64,000 bases of DNA from the NCBI RefSeq assembly GCF_047495875.1, contig NC_092463.1, positions 11,542,622-11,606,621 on the forward strand. Reading direction: 5' to 3'. The translations under genes and the position numbers were made by a program. The DNA comes from Pithys albifrons albifrons. Its lineage: Eukaryota > Chordata > Aves > Passeriformes > Thamnophilidae. Below, in pieces: positions 1 through 12,100 of the stretch. Numbering within the stretch: position 1 is the stretch's first letter; each line of letters begins with the position of its first letter. The notes under the pieces were generated by a model. It was not told the origin of the DNA. It did no database searches and saw only the letters and a list, made by a program, of their open reading frames with translations.

Positions 1-1663
1 ATTAATTTGAAAATGTCTAAGTAAATACATCCTAAACAATATGGCATTTACATCAGTGTGCAATATATTAATTTTGAAAGTGATAACTTCAGCATGAAAA
101 TTACTTACCTGTAATTAAAGTTTTCCATATTGGCCAATACATAAATCCTGATTTTTGGTACTGCATACTTTATCTCTGAAATATTTGAAATGTCATATTC
201 CAAATCAAAGTCAATACACAAAAATATTTAAGTTATACTCAGTCTAACAAAACCCACCTCAGCCACTGAAAATAAATGCAACAATGTAGTGTTTAGTAGT
301 ATGCAAAGGTTTTAGAACAAAAAGAAAATACAGCTCACAATAGCAATCTGAGGCACTGCTGTAAGCATCTGAAGTTAATTTATAAGATGTGAAGTGCACT
401 GACTCACGAAAGCACAACTGCTTTAGTATTTTCATTTAGGAAAAACATTTTAAACAGTTTAGTATTTCAAGGGGTGCTCATTTTTTTAAGCTGGATCTGT
501 AGTTCTCAGGCAAAAAAACACTTGTAGGTAACACTCTCCTCTCTTCTACCCAGAAAAGGGTTTACAATTCATAGTTTGAGATTCAATCTTTAAATATGCA
601 TTAAGATGCAGAGCAGACACAGCTCTCTATATATACCTACGTTGTGACAAATTTGATAACATCTCAAAAAACCTACATTATACAAACAGTTTTAAGAAAA
701 ATCACTGAGTTTTACTTGCAGGTTTATAGCAATGAAGATGTGGTATCCAAGTATATACAGCACCTCCACTCCAAGTCAGATTCATGAACCAAATGGTTAA
801 AACCTCATGTACAACAGATTCTCGTTTTGGTTGCCCAGCGTGGCAACATTCAGGTATTACCAGATAATTTCCTTTACTTCAGGTGATAATCTACATCCCC
901 TTTCAGAAATTTTCACAGAAATAATGGTCCTTTTTGCTCGTAACTCTGGTAATGTTTTCATAGCTGTATTGCCTTGAGCTCTTGCTGGCAGACAGAGCTA
1001 CTGGAGCACACAGTACTTTTTAATAAAAACCACATTCAGCTTCATTAAAATTTAGCTTGCTATACATTGGACAGAAGAAAAATAAAGTTTTGTAGGTGTT
1101 CAAGTGCATTAACAACAAGAGTTGAAACTAGTAATGGATTTTAATGTAGGTTCAATGGATGGAACAGGTGCCATCAAAAGCAGGAGCTTGCTGATGACCA
1201 AACTGCCTAAAACCTGACAGGAACAGAACACTGAACTACTCAGAGAAAGCTTGCAGGATTTTCTCTAACTTAAGTATATAAATCAAGACCTGGCTAAAAT
1301 TAAGTTCCTGATAATACTGATTCACAATTTCAAGAGCAAAAGCCACAGTCAGTACAGGGCTCACAGATCTGTGCATAAAATGCCTGATGTTTCAGTAAGA
1401 AGTGGTTTCACATTAATGTCAGACCACCACAGGAAAGTATGGAGGAATAAAACACTTTGGTTTTAATTTTTTCAGAGGCTCACATTTCTCATTAGACTTA
1501 AAAGCAGCAGCTTTTCATAAGCTACTCTCATTGGGAGTGCTGTATTTTGTAGAAAACATTAGAAGGATCATAATTATTTTAGTGTTTGACAGGTTTTACC
1601 TCAATTTTTACATAAATAGCTTTCACCATATTGTGGTTATGCTTAAGTATAAGAACACTGATC
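1..1663 (-). other. Downstream of the short WDR20 3' end: extended 3' UTR or intron of longer isoforms
   Basis: AT-rich sequence with no convincing coding exon on either strand. If the donor at 1903-1902 is used, this stretch is intronic; if the weak variant poly(A) hexamers in it are used, it is 3' UTR. The sequence alone does not decide. Confidence 0.4.
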
Positions 1664-1683
1664 AATAGTTTAGATGCACAGTA

Positions 1684-1689
1684 TTTATT
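1684..1689 (-). terminator. WDR20: Candidate poly(A) signal for the short WDR20 3' end
   Basis: TTTATT on the plus strand is AATAAA on the minus strand, about 200 nt past the WDR20 stop codon. It is the first canonical hexamer downstream of that stop. It would give a short 3' UTR of about 220 nt. Not proven; cleavage could also use variant signals further on. Confidence 0.45.
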
Positions 1690-1885
1690 TCTTCTGCTGG
1701 AAGGCAACTATACTTAATAATTGTATCCAAGACACTTCAAATCATTCAGAAATATGGCATGCAGTATCCAAAAGTATGGCTCTGAGGATATTTTTTTACA
1801 TTAAGCATAAAGAAATTTTATATTCAACATTCATTTATATTTCAAGAAAACTATCTATTCAGAGTTCTAGTTCTTTGATGCAGCA

Positions 1886-3181
1886 TTAAGGATTAAAACT
1901 TACCACTTTACCAGGCCTTGCCCATGTGCAAATAAATCCCTCCTGACAAGCAGTGACTATACAGTCTTCAAGAAAAATTAACACAGTCAGTCTTTCATGT
2001 GCTATCTTTTTACAGATAAGAGGCTCTAACAAGGGAACATCTTCCATTCGGGGACAGAGAGGTGTTCCCAAAGTTTTAGCTGGGTCCGTTTTGGTTTTAG
2101 TAACTAGGTTCAGTTTGTCACTGCTCTTGCTGGATATATGTCCCATGCTATGGTTTCTCTTGTGATCTTTTTCATGGTGTCTTTCCTTCCGATCGTGCAG
2201 CGATAAGGTTGCAAATTTACTAACGCCAGAAGCAATGGCACCATCCATGACACTGCTTTTACTGCCAGCATTTGAGACTGCAGAGTGTGGAAGGCTGTTT
2301 GATCGAGGAAGAGGAGGGGGTACAGAGTTTCCAGGTGTTGTGATACTGTTTCCATTACTTCCCGGGTTAGTTCCACCACTTCCTGCAGGTGGACTTGTGG
2401 CATTCATGACATTTGTGTGTGTCCTTGCTCTTGAGAGAGGTTGGTGGGGGAAGAGAATATCTTCTGTGAGATCCCACAAGCAGAGCTGTGTGTCCTGGCC
2501 TACTGAACCAAACCTGTACGTGACACTGACTGGACGACTGTCCGTAGAGTTCCTTTTGGACAGTCTGGACTGCGTGCTATTCGCTCGATCTCTGCCAAAA
2601 TGGAGGTCTTGGAAATCCTCATCACTGCCGCTAAATTCCATCGGGTCACTCTCCTCTACACTAGTGGTATATGGATCAAACGCAACAACACTGACCCATG
2701 ACTTGTGTCCGTGGCCTCTGGCTATGACTCGACAGTCCACGAAGGACCAGACTGTCACCAAGTCATCCTCTCCGCCTGTCACTATGTATTTCCCATCGGG
2801 ACTCCAACACACACACAGCAGTCCTCCAAAGTAGCTTTTCATTGTACCATGCAACTCCACCGAATCAAAGTTAAACACGCGAAGAAAACCATCCTGGCTC
2901 ACACACGCCAGGAACTTCCCGTCAGGGGAAAAGGCAAATTCGTTCAGGGCACCCTCACCTACTGTCCATTTAAGCAGAGGGTTTCTTGTGGATTTACTCT
3001 TGCAAGTGTGCACTGCAAAGCTCTCTCCTTGCTTAAGTAGCTGGTAGTGCGGGGCTGTGGTACCACAAGTGTGCTCCACGTTATACAAGTACATATTGCC
3101 ACTGGAATGAGCTACTAGGAAAAGGCTTTCCGAACCTGGGACCCATTTTACACAGGTTACTCTGGACTTGTCTATTAGTCT
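1886..3181 (-). CDS. WDR20: WDR20 coding exon 3 (terminal, this isoform)
   Basis: Residues 145-575, from [13 protein letters not shown] to the stop TAA at 1888-1886. The acceptor is TTCACAG|AGACTA. It encodes most of the propeller plus the disordered insert. A consensus donor GTG|GTAAGT (GT at 1903-1902) lies inside the last codons, so the final VSFNP and stop are what is read when that donor is not used. Confidence 0.95.
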   Translation of the reverse strand, partial: RLIDKSRVTCVKWVPGSESLFLVAHSSGNMYLYNVEHTCGTTAPHYQLLKQGESFAVHTCKSKSTRNPLLKWTVGEGALNEFAFSPDGKFLACVSQDGFLRVFNFDSVELHGTMKSYFGGLLCVCWSPDGKYIVTGGEDDLVTVWSFVDCRVIARGHGHKSWVSVVAFDPYTTSVEESDPMEFSGSDEDFQDLHFGRDRANSTQSRLSKRNSTDSRPVSVTYRFGSVGQDTQLCLWDLTEDILFPHQPLSRARTHTNVMNATSPPAGSGGTNPGSNGNSITTPGNSVPPPLPRSNSLPHSAVSNAGSKSSVMDGAIASGVSKFATLSLHDRKERHHEKDHKRNHSMGHISSKSSDKLNLVTKTKTDPAKTLGTPLCPRMEDVPLLEPLICKKIAHERLTVLIFLEDCIVTACQEGFICTWARPGKVVSFNP

Positions 3182-6100
3182 CTGTGAAAAACAAAGAAGA
3201 TACACATCAGAAAGTCTGAAAATTAAAGTTTTCATGATTAACTGTAAATCTGAGCTTTCTGGGGATGAGGAGCAATTCTTAAAGTGAACTCAACTTGCTA
3301 GACAGGAACTATTTACTGTATTTGCAAAAACTTATCAGGCAGTAAAGAGGAAATTATTTTCAGAGACAGTACTTTCAAAGGTTATTATTATGGTCCAGTC
3401 ACATTCCACAAAGACCAATCAGGCCAACCTGTTGCTATGAATCTAAAGGTACTGCTCTTAGCTTTACTTCTCCCTGTGAAGGCTGAAGAGCAGGAAAGGG
3501 AATCAGGAAAACAGTGAACGAGCTAAAGGGAAAAAAGGCAGTTACTCATCCGTATTATACAGCAAACAGGTTACAAATCAACAACAGTAAATTCAGGGTC
3601 TGATTTCATCTGGAATCACAAATAAACGCCAGCCTCTGAAAAAAAGAGGCCTTAGGAGCCTCCAGCAGCTTTTACTGATTCTGAGAGCAAAGGCTGCATA
3701 CACAGTGACTGTTATCATGTGGTTGGAAAGTCAGTGGGTAACTGCACATGGTTTGTTGAATTCAAAATGCACCATTCTCTTCACCTTGGAATCCCCACCC
3801 CCCAATTATTTTTCTTTCAATAGCCAAGGACCTGTCAATACTGTTACCACCTGATTAAGCAGCTTCCATTAAAGTAAAACATGTTAATAGAGTCCATCAT
3901 TGCAAAAGAATGAACACATATTAAACAAACATTCCTGGTCGCAATGTCTTTAATGTTCTAAGAACTGAGAGGTAAAGTTGGACTCCTGGAGTTTGCTAGT
4001 GCAGTTCTGGTGGACTTCTGAAACTTACCAAGCTGGCCATGGCACCACTCGGCTGCAACTTGCAGACAAATAATTCTTTACAAGCACATTCAAGATTTGC
4101 ATTTGGCATACTGATTATAAGCTGAAAGAAGAGCTGAACTACTCAAAAGGCAGGAATGCAAAAACAAAAAGCCCAAGGGATACCAGAACAAATTACAAAA
4201 GCCTTACAAACAAAGAAGAAAAAAGAAGTCCCTGAAAACCTTGCTATGCTATTAGAACACACAGAAAAACCCCAAACTAATGGATCCTACCTTGACTGTT
4301 ACCTATTCTGGGCCTGAACTGTCACTGGAAAGCAGCACCTGGTCATTTTATATTGTACTTTTGCTGCTGTCAACCTCAGAGTAAAACCAAAAAGTCTAAT
4401 TCCTGTAATTTCTCATTGGTAAATTGGCCATGTTGTACCTGAGAGCTGAGAGATGTAACTACATTTGGCAAATTTCCTTCAAACAAACAGCTCTAAAGTA
4501 ACATACTCTATGATTCTGTTGTGATATTTTAAACAGGTTATCATGTGTTCACTGAGACCACTCAGGTCTCAATAATGATGATATCAGAAATTAGACAGAA
4601 AGTTACCTGGTACACACCAGGAGAACACGGAGAGGGAACATCAGCCCAGGTGTTGTCATTGGCTCATACGGCAACAAATGCAAAGTTCCTTGTTCTCCTC
4701 TACTAAAGCAGCTCATTCTGACACACGACCTCCACTTGGGAGAGCAGCCACTCAGCCTTTATACCCGAAATGCCATTTTATGTCCATAATCACTTTGGGC
4801 TACATGATCCTAAATACTGCACAGGGAAACCACACACCTGATCTGTACTGCAATGAGGCTGCGAAAAATGCCATTTGCAATGAGAACAGATCAGCTCAAG
4901 GAGACACGATGCAGAGAGACTTCAAACTGATGTGTAGCAAGTGCCTACATCTCACCCGCTTCTCAAACAGCAGAGCTTTAAATTCAGCAGGAAGATAAAA
5001 ACTCAAGTTATAACTTTCAGAAGCTTTGTAAGATTTCAGCTGGGCTTACAAAGTTCTGCCGCACAACAAAGCAAGACCTGCAGTCAGAACTGGCAAATGC
5101 ATTACAAGAATGGACTGAATGCAGGATCAGCAAATCAGGGAGGCAGGTGGGAAAAGGAGCTTATGTTCAGTTTGGTGAAAAATAGTGGGTGAAGGAACTT
5201 CAGTCCTCAGCCAGAAAGACAAGCCAAGATTACCTTGGTAGTCATGTTTTGAAGGGACAAAACTAAAGGCATAGGCCACAAAGGACTGAAAAAATTGAGG
5301 CAATAGAGGACTGACTATGTATTAAGGTCTTACAAAGAGCTTTGGTAACACAGACACAGAAAAAATTTATTAGGAAAAGAAATGCAGCTTAAGACTTCAG
5401 TTTAAATTAAAAAAGGATAAAAAAAATAAGGTAAAAGAAACAACTGGCTAGTTGGGTAATAAAACTACCACCCAGAAACAACTGAATCTGTGAGGTGTAC
5501 TTGGCTGGTTTGGTTTCATTTAGACAGAGCTGGAAGGAGTACCACTGTTGATACAGACTGATTCAGGCAGGCAGCCACGAGCTGCACACTATCACTCATC
5601 TCAGCCTTTCAAGTCCCTTTTGTCTTCTACACCAATAGAATTAAAAAAGAGGAAGAGTAACAAGATAGAATACATTAAGGCTGTTGCATTTTATTTTCAA
5701 CATAACATTCCATGTCATAACAGGTTAAATTATTTCACATATCACAGGTGATAGTCCAAACAGAGCTCTGGGCTAGCTGAACCACCAAATTACTCACAGG
5801 ACAGGTGGTGAATTCTGCTAGATCTGTTGAATGATGCAAACACTCCTTTAGACCACCTTTGGAAGGAATGTTTATTCTCAAACACTACCTAAACTCTAAA
5901 TATATTCACCTTCATCTAGGAGCAAATTAACTGGCTCAAACATCAGTGCTCACTGATGTTTTTCTGAAATGGCTTTTAGATACAAGCCAGAACTTATAAA
6001 CACATCCAGGGCAAAGTTCAATAGTGTAATTGACAGATTAAAAATATATAGAAGTTTTATCAGAGTTGGTTATAACTGCAGATAAGGTCAATACAGGAAA

Positions 6101-9100
6101 CACAAATCTGTCATTTAACTGCAGGCTGTGTCTGTAGTTTTGGTAGCATTGAGCAAATTACAATAGCTTGGTAGAAAACAGATCACCTCATTTAAGTTTC
6201 CACCTGTCAAAGCACACACTGCCCCCACAGTGAGGTAACCTGGCTACAGCACAGACAAAAGGCAACTACGGTTCAGCTACAGGAGTGGGAACTACTCTGT
6301 GATATGAAATCAGCTGTTCAAAGTATTTCTGCTCCCATTAGCAATACTTACACCATTATCATACAGGAATAAACCAGGTTGTACTTGGGAGGGTCAGTGG
6401 TTAGGACAACGTGCTAGAGAGGTTTCTACCAACAGGGTACTCCATGCAACATCAAGAGATTCTCCAGCAACGTTTCCAACTCAACACAGGCAGAGACAGA
6501 GCAGTTGGGATGAGGCCAGGTAAGAAGAAAAACACCCCTCTTCTGATCTGCATGTAGCTACTTTTAGAAAGCTGAGGAGGAATTAGTTCTAATTATAAAA
6601 CATCCCCATTGAGAACAATATTTCAATGTTCTTTGCACAAAGAAGGGGCAAGGCAACACATCTCTCTGAGAAGGGAGAGATATATTTGCTCAGTTTGAAA
6701 GCTGAGCAAAGCTTAACTTCATCTGTGAAGTTCTAATCCAGATTTAGAACTTCTAAAAAGAAAAGAAAAATAAACAAAAATACCACAAACAAGCAAACAA
6801 GAGACCTGCACATGTCTCTACAGAGCTGGATTAAAACACAAAAGAAGCTAAACATCATCTCCTCAAACGAAAATCACCTCCCTCAGACCACCCAAATTCC
6901 CATAACTTATCCCCGGCAGAAAGTGCTGTCCAAAGTTGTCCCAGTTACCAGATTTCTTTCCTTGTTAGGATCTGGACATTTACTCTTCTAAGATCCCAGT
7001 ACTTTAAGGTAAGCAGAGCCAGTGGTCCTGTAACTTGGCATTGGTGGGACCCACAGTACTCCTTCTATCTTTCCTTATTGCACAGCAGCAGAAAAAGCAG
7101 AAGAGTTTCCTTCAGGAACATCACAGGGCTGAGACCTCATAAGCCTTCAGCTTTCTGTCAAGCACTGAGCTTGATACCCTACTCCTCTCCAAGCAAGCCT
7201 TTAGGAATACTCAATACTGGCAGTTTCTGCTGTGATGAACTGACCATAAAAATTGGTGGGTTTAACTTATTTAATATTCTGACTGTAATATTTTAGTTAA
7301 TAGGGGATTAAATGTTTTCTTCTTCATTGGCAACCAGAAGCCTCAGCAACAACTGGCTGCAGAGGACACACAGAAACATTTGGATTTGTAGACCTTATTT
7401 CCATTAGTAAACTGCCATCAACTTTAGTTGCAGTACTACCCAAACTAGAGAGTCCTTATTTAATCTTAAACCCCACAAGATGCCCTCATGAATAGCATTT
7501 TTGTGTAGATATTCCAAGCCAATGGAACAGCTGTAAAATAAAGGCTGCAGCTGAGCAATAAGCTATGTAGGCAGCTACAGAACTTTGAAAACCTAGGAAC
7601 TTCAGTACCACAGAGACAGTGCATGCAACAATGTTAAGATTTCTACTTACTTCCTCATTAAATAATTTGCTAGTCTCTTTTTTAATAGGGTCTATCAGCT
7701 GGACCTGGCCTGCGGAGAAGCCCACTAGGAGAGAGACACTTTCTGCTGTGGCTGTTAAGTGATTGAAGTCATGGCATGTAGGCTGTGTTCCTTTGTATAT
7801 CCTTTTGTCTATTGGTTTACTCAAGTCCGCAGCCTGCAAAGAGAGCAAACAGAATTAAGACAGTTTATCACAATGTGTGCACATAATCAGATCCATTTGA
7901 AAAGAATATTTATACTAACCAACAACTTAGGCAGTCACAAACCCTACCTTAAAAAGCAGCTCTGTATTTATCAAAGACATCCAAGATCTCTTTGTATTAT
8001 GCAATGGTTGAGTTTTTCAATTTTGCTACAAACTACAGCTTCCCTTGCCTTTGCAGCTACAGCACATGACAAACCAGACAACCAAAGGCTGCTGCAAGTC
8101 CTCAAGATCCCAGAAGGCTTCTCCTGCCAGAAGAGGCATTCCATCACAGAGACAAGATATCTCTACTTTCCCAGTAGCAGCTTTCTCGATATTGAGCACA
8201 ACCGATTTTGCATTAAAACCAGCATATTCTCAATCACATGATTCTTGAACTCTGTAAGTCTATCTTTTAATAACAGGCAAACATGCAAAATTGTTCTCCA
8301 TAGTTACAAAAATAATCAACCAGATCCTAGGAGAGCTTTTTCTAGGAACAGTGACTGCTGATACTGGGATTGTAAAATACATTTTACACCACTGAGCTTC
8401 AACGTAATTGTGTGTCTGACACTGAAAACAGAATTTAAGTATAGCTCTGACAAAGTAAGTGCTAACAAAACTGAGGAACTTCAATATAAACAAATGAAGA
8501 TCTAGCACTAAAGTGTCAGAAGAATCAAAAGGAACAGAAAAGCAATTTAAAATGCTCTCTCAGTTGTGTCACCCACGTTTATCCCCATATCACTTCTAAA
8601 CAGACAACTAAGCCTTTCATCACCCAGAGATTAAACCCCACACATTTAATATGCAAGATCATACATCAGGTTCAACCTTGTTTTTTTAACCTCCCTATTT
8701 ATGAGGTTCAGAGTCTGTAATTAGAAAGCTGCAGATTCCCAACAATATTACAGGCCTCAGATATAGCTAAAATTTGGGGCTTGGATTCTAATTTTGATAT
8801 ATACTTTTTCAGTATTTTTAGTCAGGGGAAATTAGGCCAGGAATAAAAGAGAAAGTAGAGAAGCTTCACATAAAAGAAATTGCCCAGTGTATTAAACCTT
8901 TGAGGATGAGGTGTGAAGAGCAGCAGGTCCTTGGTATGCGTGGAGCTACACTGAGAGAAACTGGACCTGTCAGTGGGGAAGAATCCCACCTAGCTACAGA
9001 GGTGAGCCATTTCCAAGGCAAATTTAACTACAGGATATGCATGATAACCATAGACACACAACAGTATTAAAGTTGCACTTAATACTGTTTTACATCATGT

Positions 9101-12100
9101 ACTATAAACCAGTTTAATCAGGTGTATGGTCTCCTGCTTGAAAACTCCAAAATGAGATGATGTATTACAACTTCTAAAGTCAGCAGATTAAAAAGTTACT
9201 CTCCAGAGCCCAGAGATCCATTACAAGCTAAAAAAGAATGTTACCAATACCTCTTCAAGGAGAAATTAAATAGAATAGTAGTTCTACTGGGAGATTGCAG
9301 GATAATGTGAATGCCTAGCACAGAGCACTCACAGACTGATGTAAATCTGTAATCTGAAGCTGAAAGATCAAATCCAAAGGCCACACAGCTGTGTCTTACA
9401 CTGTGTAACACTCCCTTGTCCTGATTGGTCACTACAAAACAAGTGATGTCAACAGATAACTCAAAGTTGAGGTAGTGTTTCTATCTGGAAGACACTCTAC
9501 AGAAACACACAGATACATCCCTCTGTATCTCCAGTAAGTGCAGAATCAAACCAAACCTGTGAGACTCGAGGCTGTGTCCTCTGGGGAGGAGTTCCAGCAG
9601 GACCCAATTCCTGAGAACAAAGACCCATTCCAGAATAAACACAACCCAGCCTGAATCATCCTGAATGATCAGAGAACCACAGACTCCCCCAGCCAGCAGA
9701 AGACATGGGTATTCCCAGGTTGGTGTTCTGAGTCCTCACTGTGCCATTAAGCGGCAAAGAATCAATAGGTGGCTCTGTTCAGACTCAAACTACACCTTGC
9801 TCTTTTGTCTGACAGAGGTTTTATATCACTAGCTTTTGTTTTTGTTGTCCAACAACTTTGGTGTGCCTCAAGTTCCCCTTCTTATGAAATTGTGTGGTAA
9901 CAGATAGAGCAAGATGTGAGATTCTGATAAATTAAATCTAAGCACAGACTTCACTGTGCTTGTTCTAGCTGTTCTCTGGGAACCAGATGGCAGTGAGAAT
10001 CTGTCTGAACTTAAATGGAGTATAAATAAACTAATTCAACCCAGAATTAACCAGGTTTCTACTGACAGGGATGCCTTGCCTCTTATTTACATGCAGCTAC
10101 TGCTACAGTGCAGTTGTGTCATGGAGATAAGTCACATCTACAAGCACAAACTACTCCTTTGGTCTAGATCTCTCTTAACTGGAGTAGCATCAATGGCCAT
10201 AAGAACTAAGAGACATTTTCTTTATTTCTGCATTGTTGAAGGTTGCTATTGGATTTTGTGAAGGACAAGCAAAGTGCTTACTCATAAAATTCAATTGTGG
10301 CCAGGACTCAGCATTATTAGCTCATCACTAAATCCATTTGCTGTTTTGTGGAAGACGTGATTCTCAGGAAAGAGCTTTGACATGGGATCTGCATCTGTAA
10401 TTGTCAAATCCTATGATCTGACGCTATTTACAGAACAAGGTGATATGAACTGCCTCCCTCCTAGAAGAATGTACTTAGAAAAAAAAACCAAAAAAGATTT
10501 TGGGATTAAATGTTACCAGATATGGAGGTTAAAGGCACAGGACCAGGCACCCTCACTTCTGCTTGAGCTGGCATCAAGCTACTTGTGCCCTTCCTGCCCC
10601 AGTGCCTTTAATGTTTTCTTCTAAAAAATACGCTGCACTATTCCAGCCTTTCCAATTTGAGAAACCTGCTCCACGGTGGATGAGTCATGGTGAGAGCAAC
10701 ACTGTGTAACCAGGACTAAAAGGAGGCTGTGGCACCCATGCAAGGCTGTGAATGAGCACCATCCTGCCCTACCAGTGTAAGCCTTGGAGGAAAACCAAGA
10801 CAAGGGGCTGCCCCTTGGCCAACTGACACCTGCAGCACCAAAAGACTGCTCCTCTGTACAGTCTGTACACGGGCAAAGGAACGAGGAGGAACAGTTATTG
10901 GGCAACAAGAGGAACCTCCTCACACAACACCTGCATAAAGTCAGCGACACAGCTGAGCAAAACTGGAGCACCTTGGACATCAACAGCTTCCAAGTCCCGT
11001 CTGAGCAGATTAAACCTTACACTGGCTCATAGACGAAAACTTGACCAACTTGCCATTTACATTTTTGTGATTAATTCATACTCTAGAAATACAATACGAA
11101 CCATGTAACTGTTTGGGGGCCCTCCCAGTCTCATGTCATTAACTCTCAGAGCACGCTGTTTTAGCAAACTTACTCCCACTCTGCTGGGTAGGGAGGGAAA
11201 GAAAAAAATCATAATCTAACAGTCTAAAAGTAGCCCATCCACCCTGGATTCATGACTTCCAGTAGAAAGGCAGTCAAGGGGAACATATTAATCACAGCTT
11301 TAAGTACATAAACCTTACCAAAAAATGGCCAAAAACCCCAAAGTTACCTTAGTCCGAAGCAAATATTTAAGCTTTCAGATTCTGATGTCTGAAATGTCTG
11401 ATTAGGATGGGCAACAATAACCTTTGTTCTGTAGCTGTTTGTAATTCTGAGGTCAGAGTCAGATTAATATCTGTCCAAGATTCATTTTATTGATCCAAGA
11501 CTTAGAGCTTTCATAACAAGATTGCTTAAACAGTGAATCACATTATTTCAAATCAGTATTTAATCATGCTCCTTGACAGATGTGATTTCTTCCTGTATCT
11601 TTCCTTTTCCTAACTTAGTTTTGCAGCTTTCCGCAAATTTTACTTGAATGAAAGTCATACATGTTACAGTTCCTTCCAAAATGAAAAACATCTCCAAGAT
11701 CACAAATTAATTATTTACTAATTTCAGGTAATTTCAACTGTAGTTATTAAAATGCTTCCTTCAGATACCTTAATAGTATTTAATACCATATTTGCCAGGA
11801 GACTGGCTCTCAATGGGTCATAGCTGTGAGACTGAGACAGAATAGTGAGGGCAAACATTTAATAAAAATTTTATTGCCAAAAAACCCTCTGAAGATGATC
11901 CCTCTTGTCCAGAGAATTAATTGATCTCAAACAGATGATTACAGATTAGCTATGTATGTAGAGCTCTAGTGCACAATAAAGGAGAAGACACAGAATGAAG
12001 TTGATGCACTTCTGGTAACAATTTCCTCAGCATTTCTGCAGCTTGGAATTCACAAATGATTATCTGTACCTTACTCTCTCTCAAATACCTCGCTGCCCAG

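Noticed and set aside
7759..8241. 160-codon plus-strand ORF opposite WDR20 exon 2
   Set aside because: Its first part is the complement of exon 2 and the rest is intron; no domain or splice evidence.
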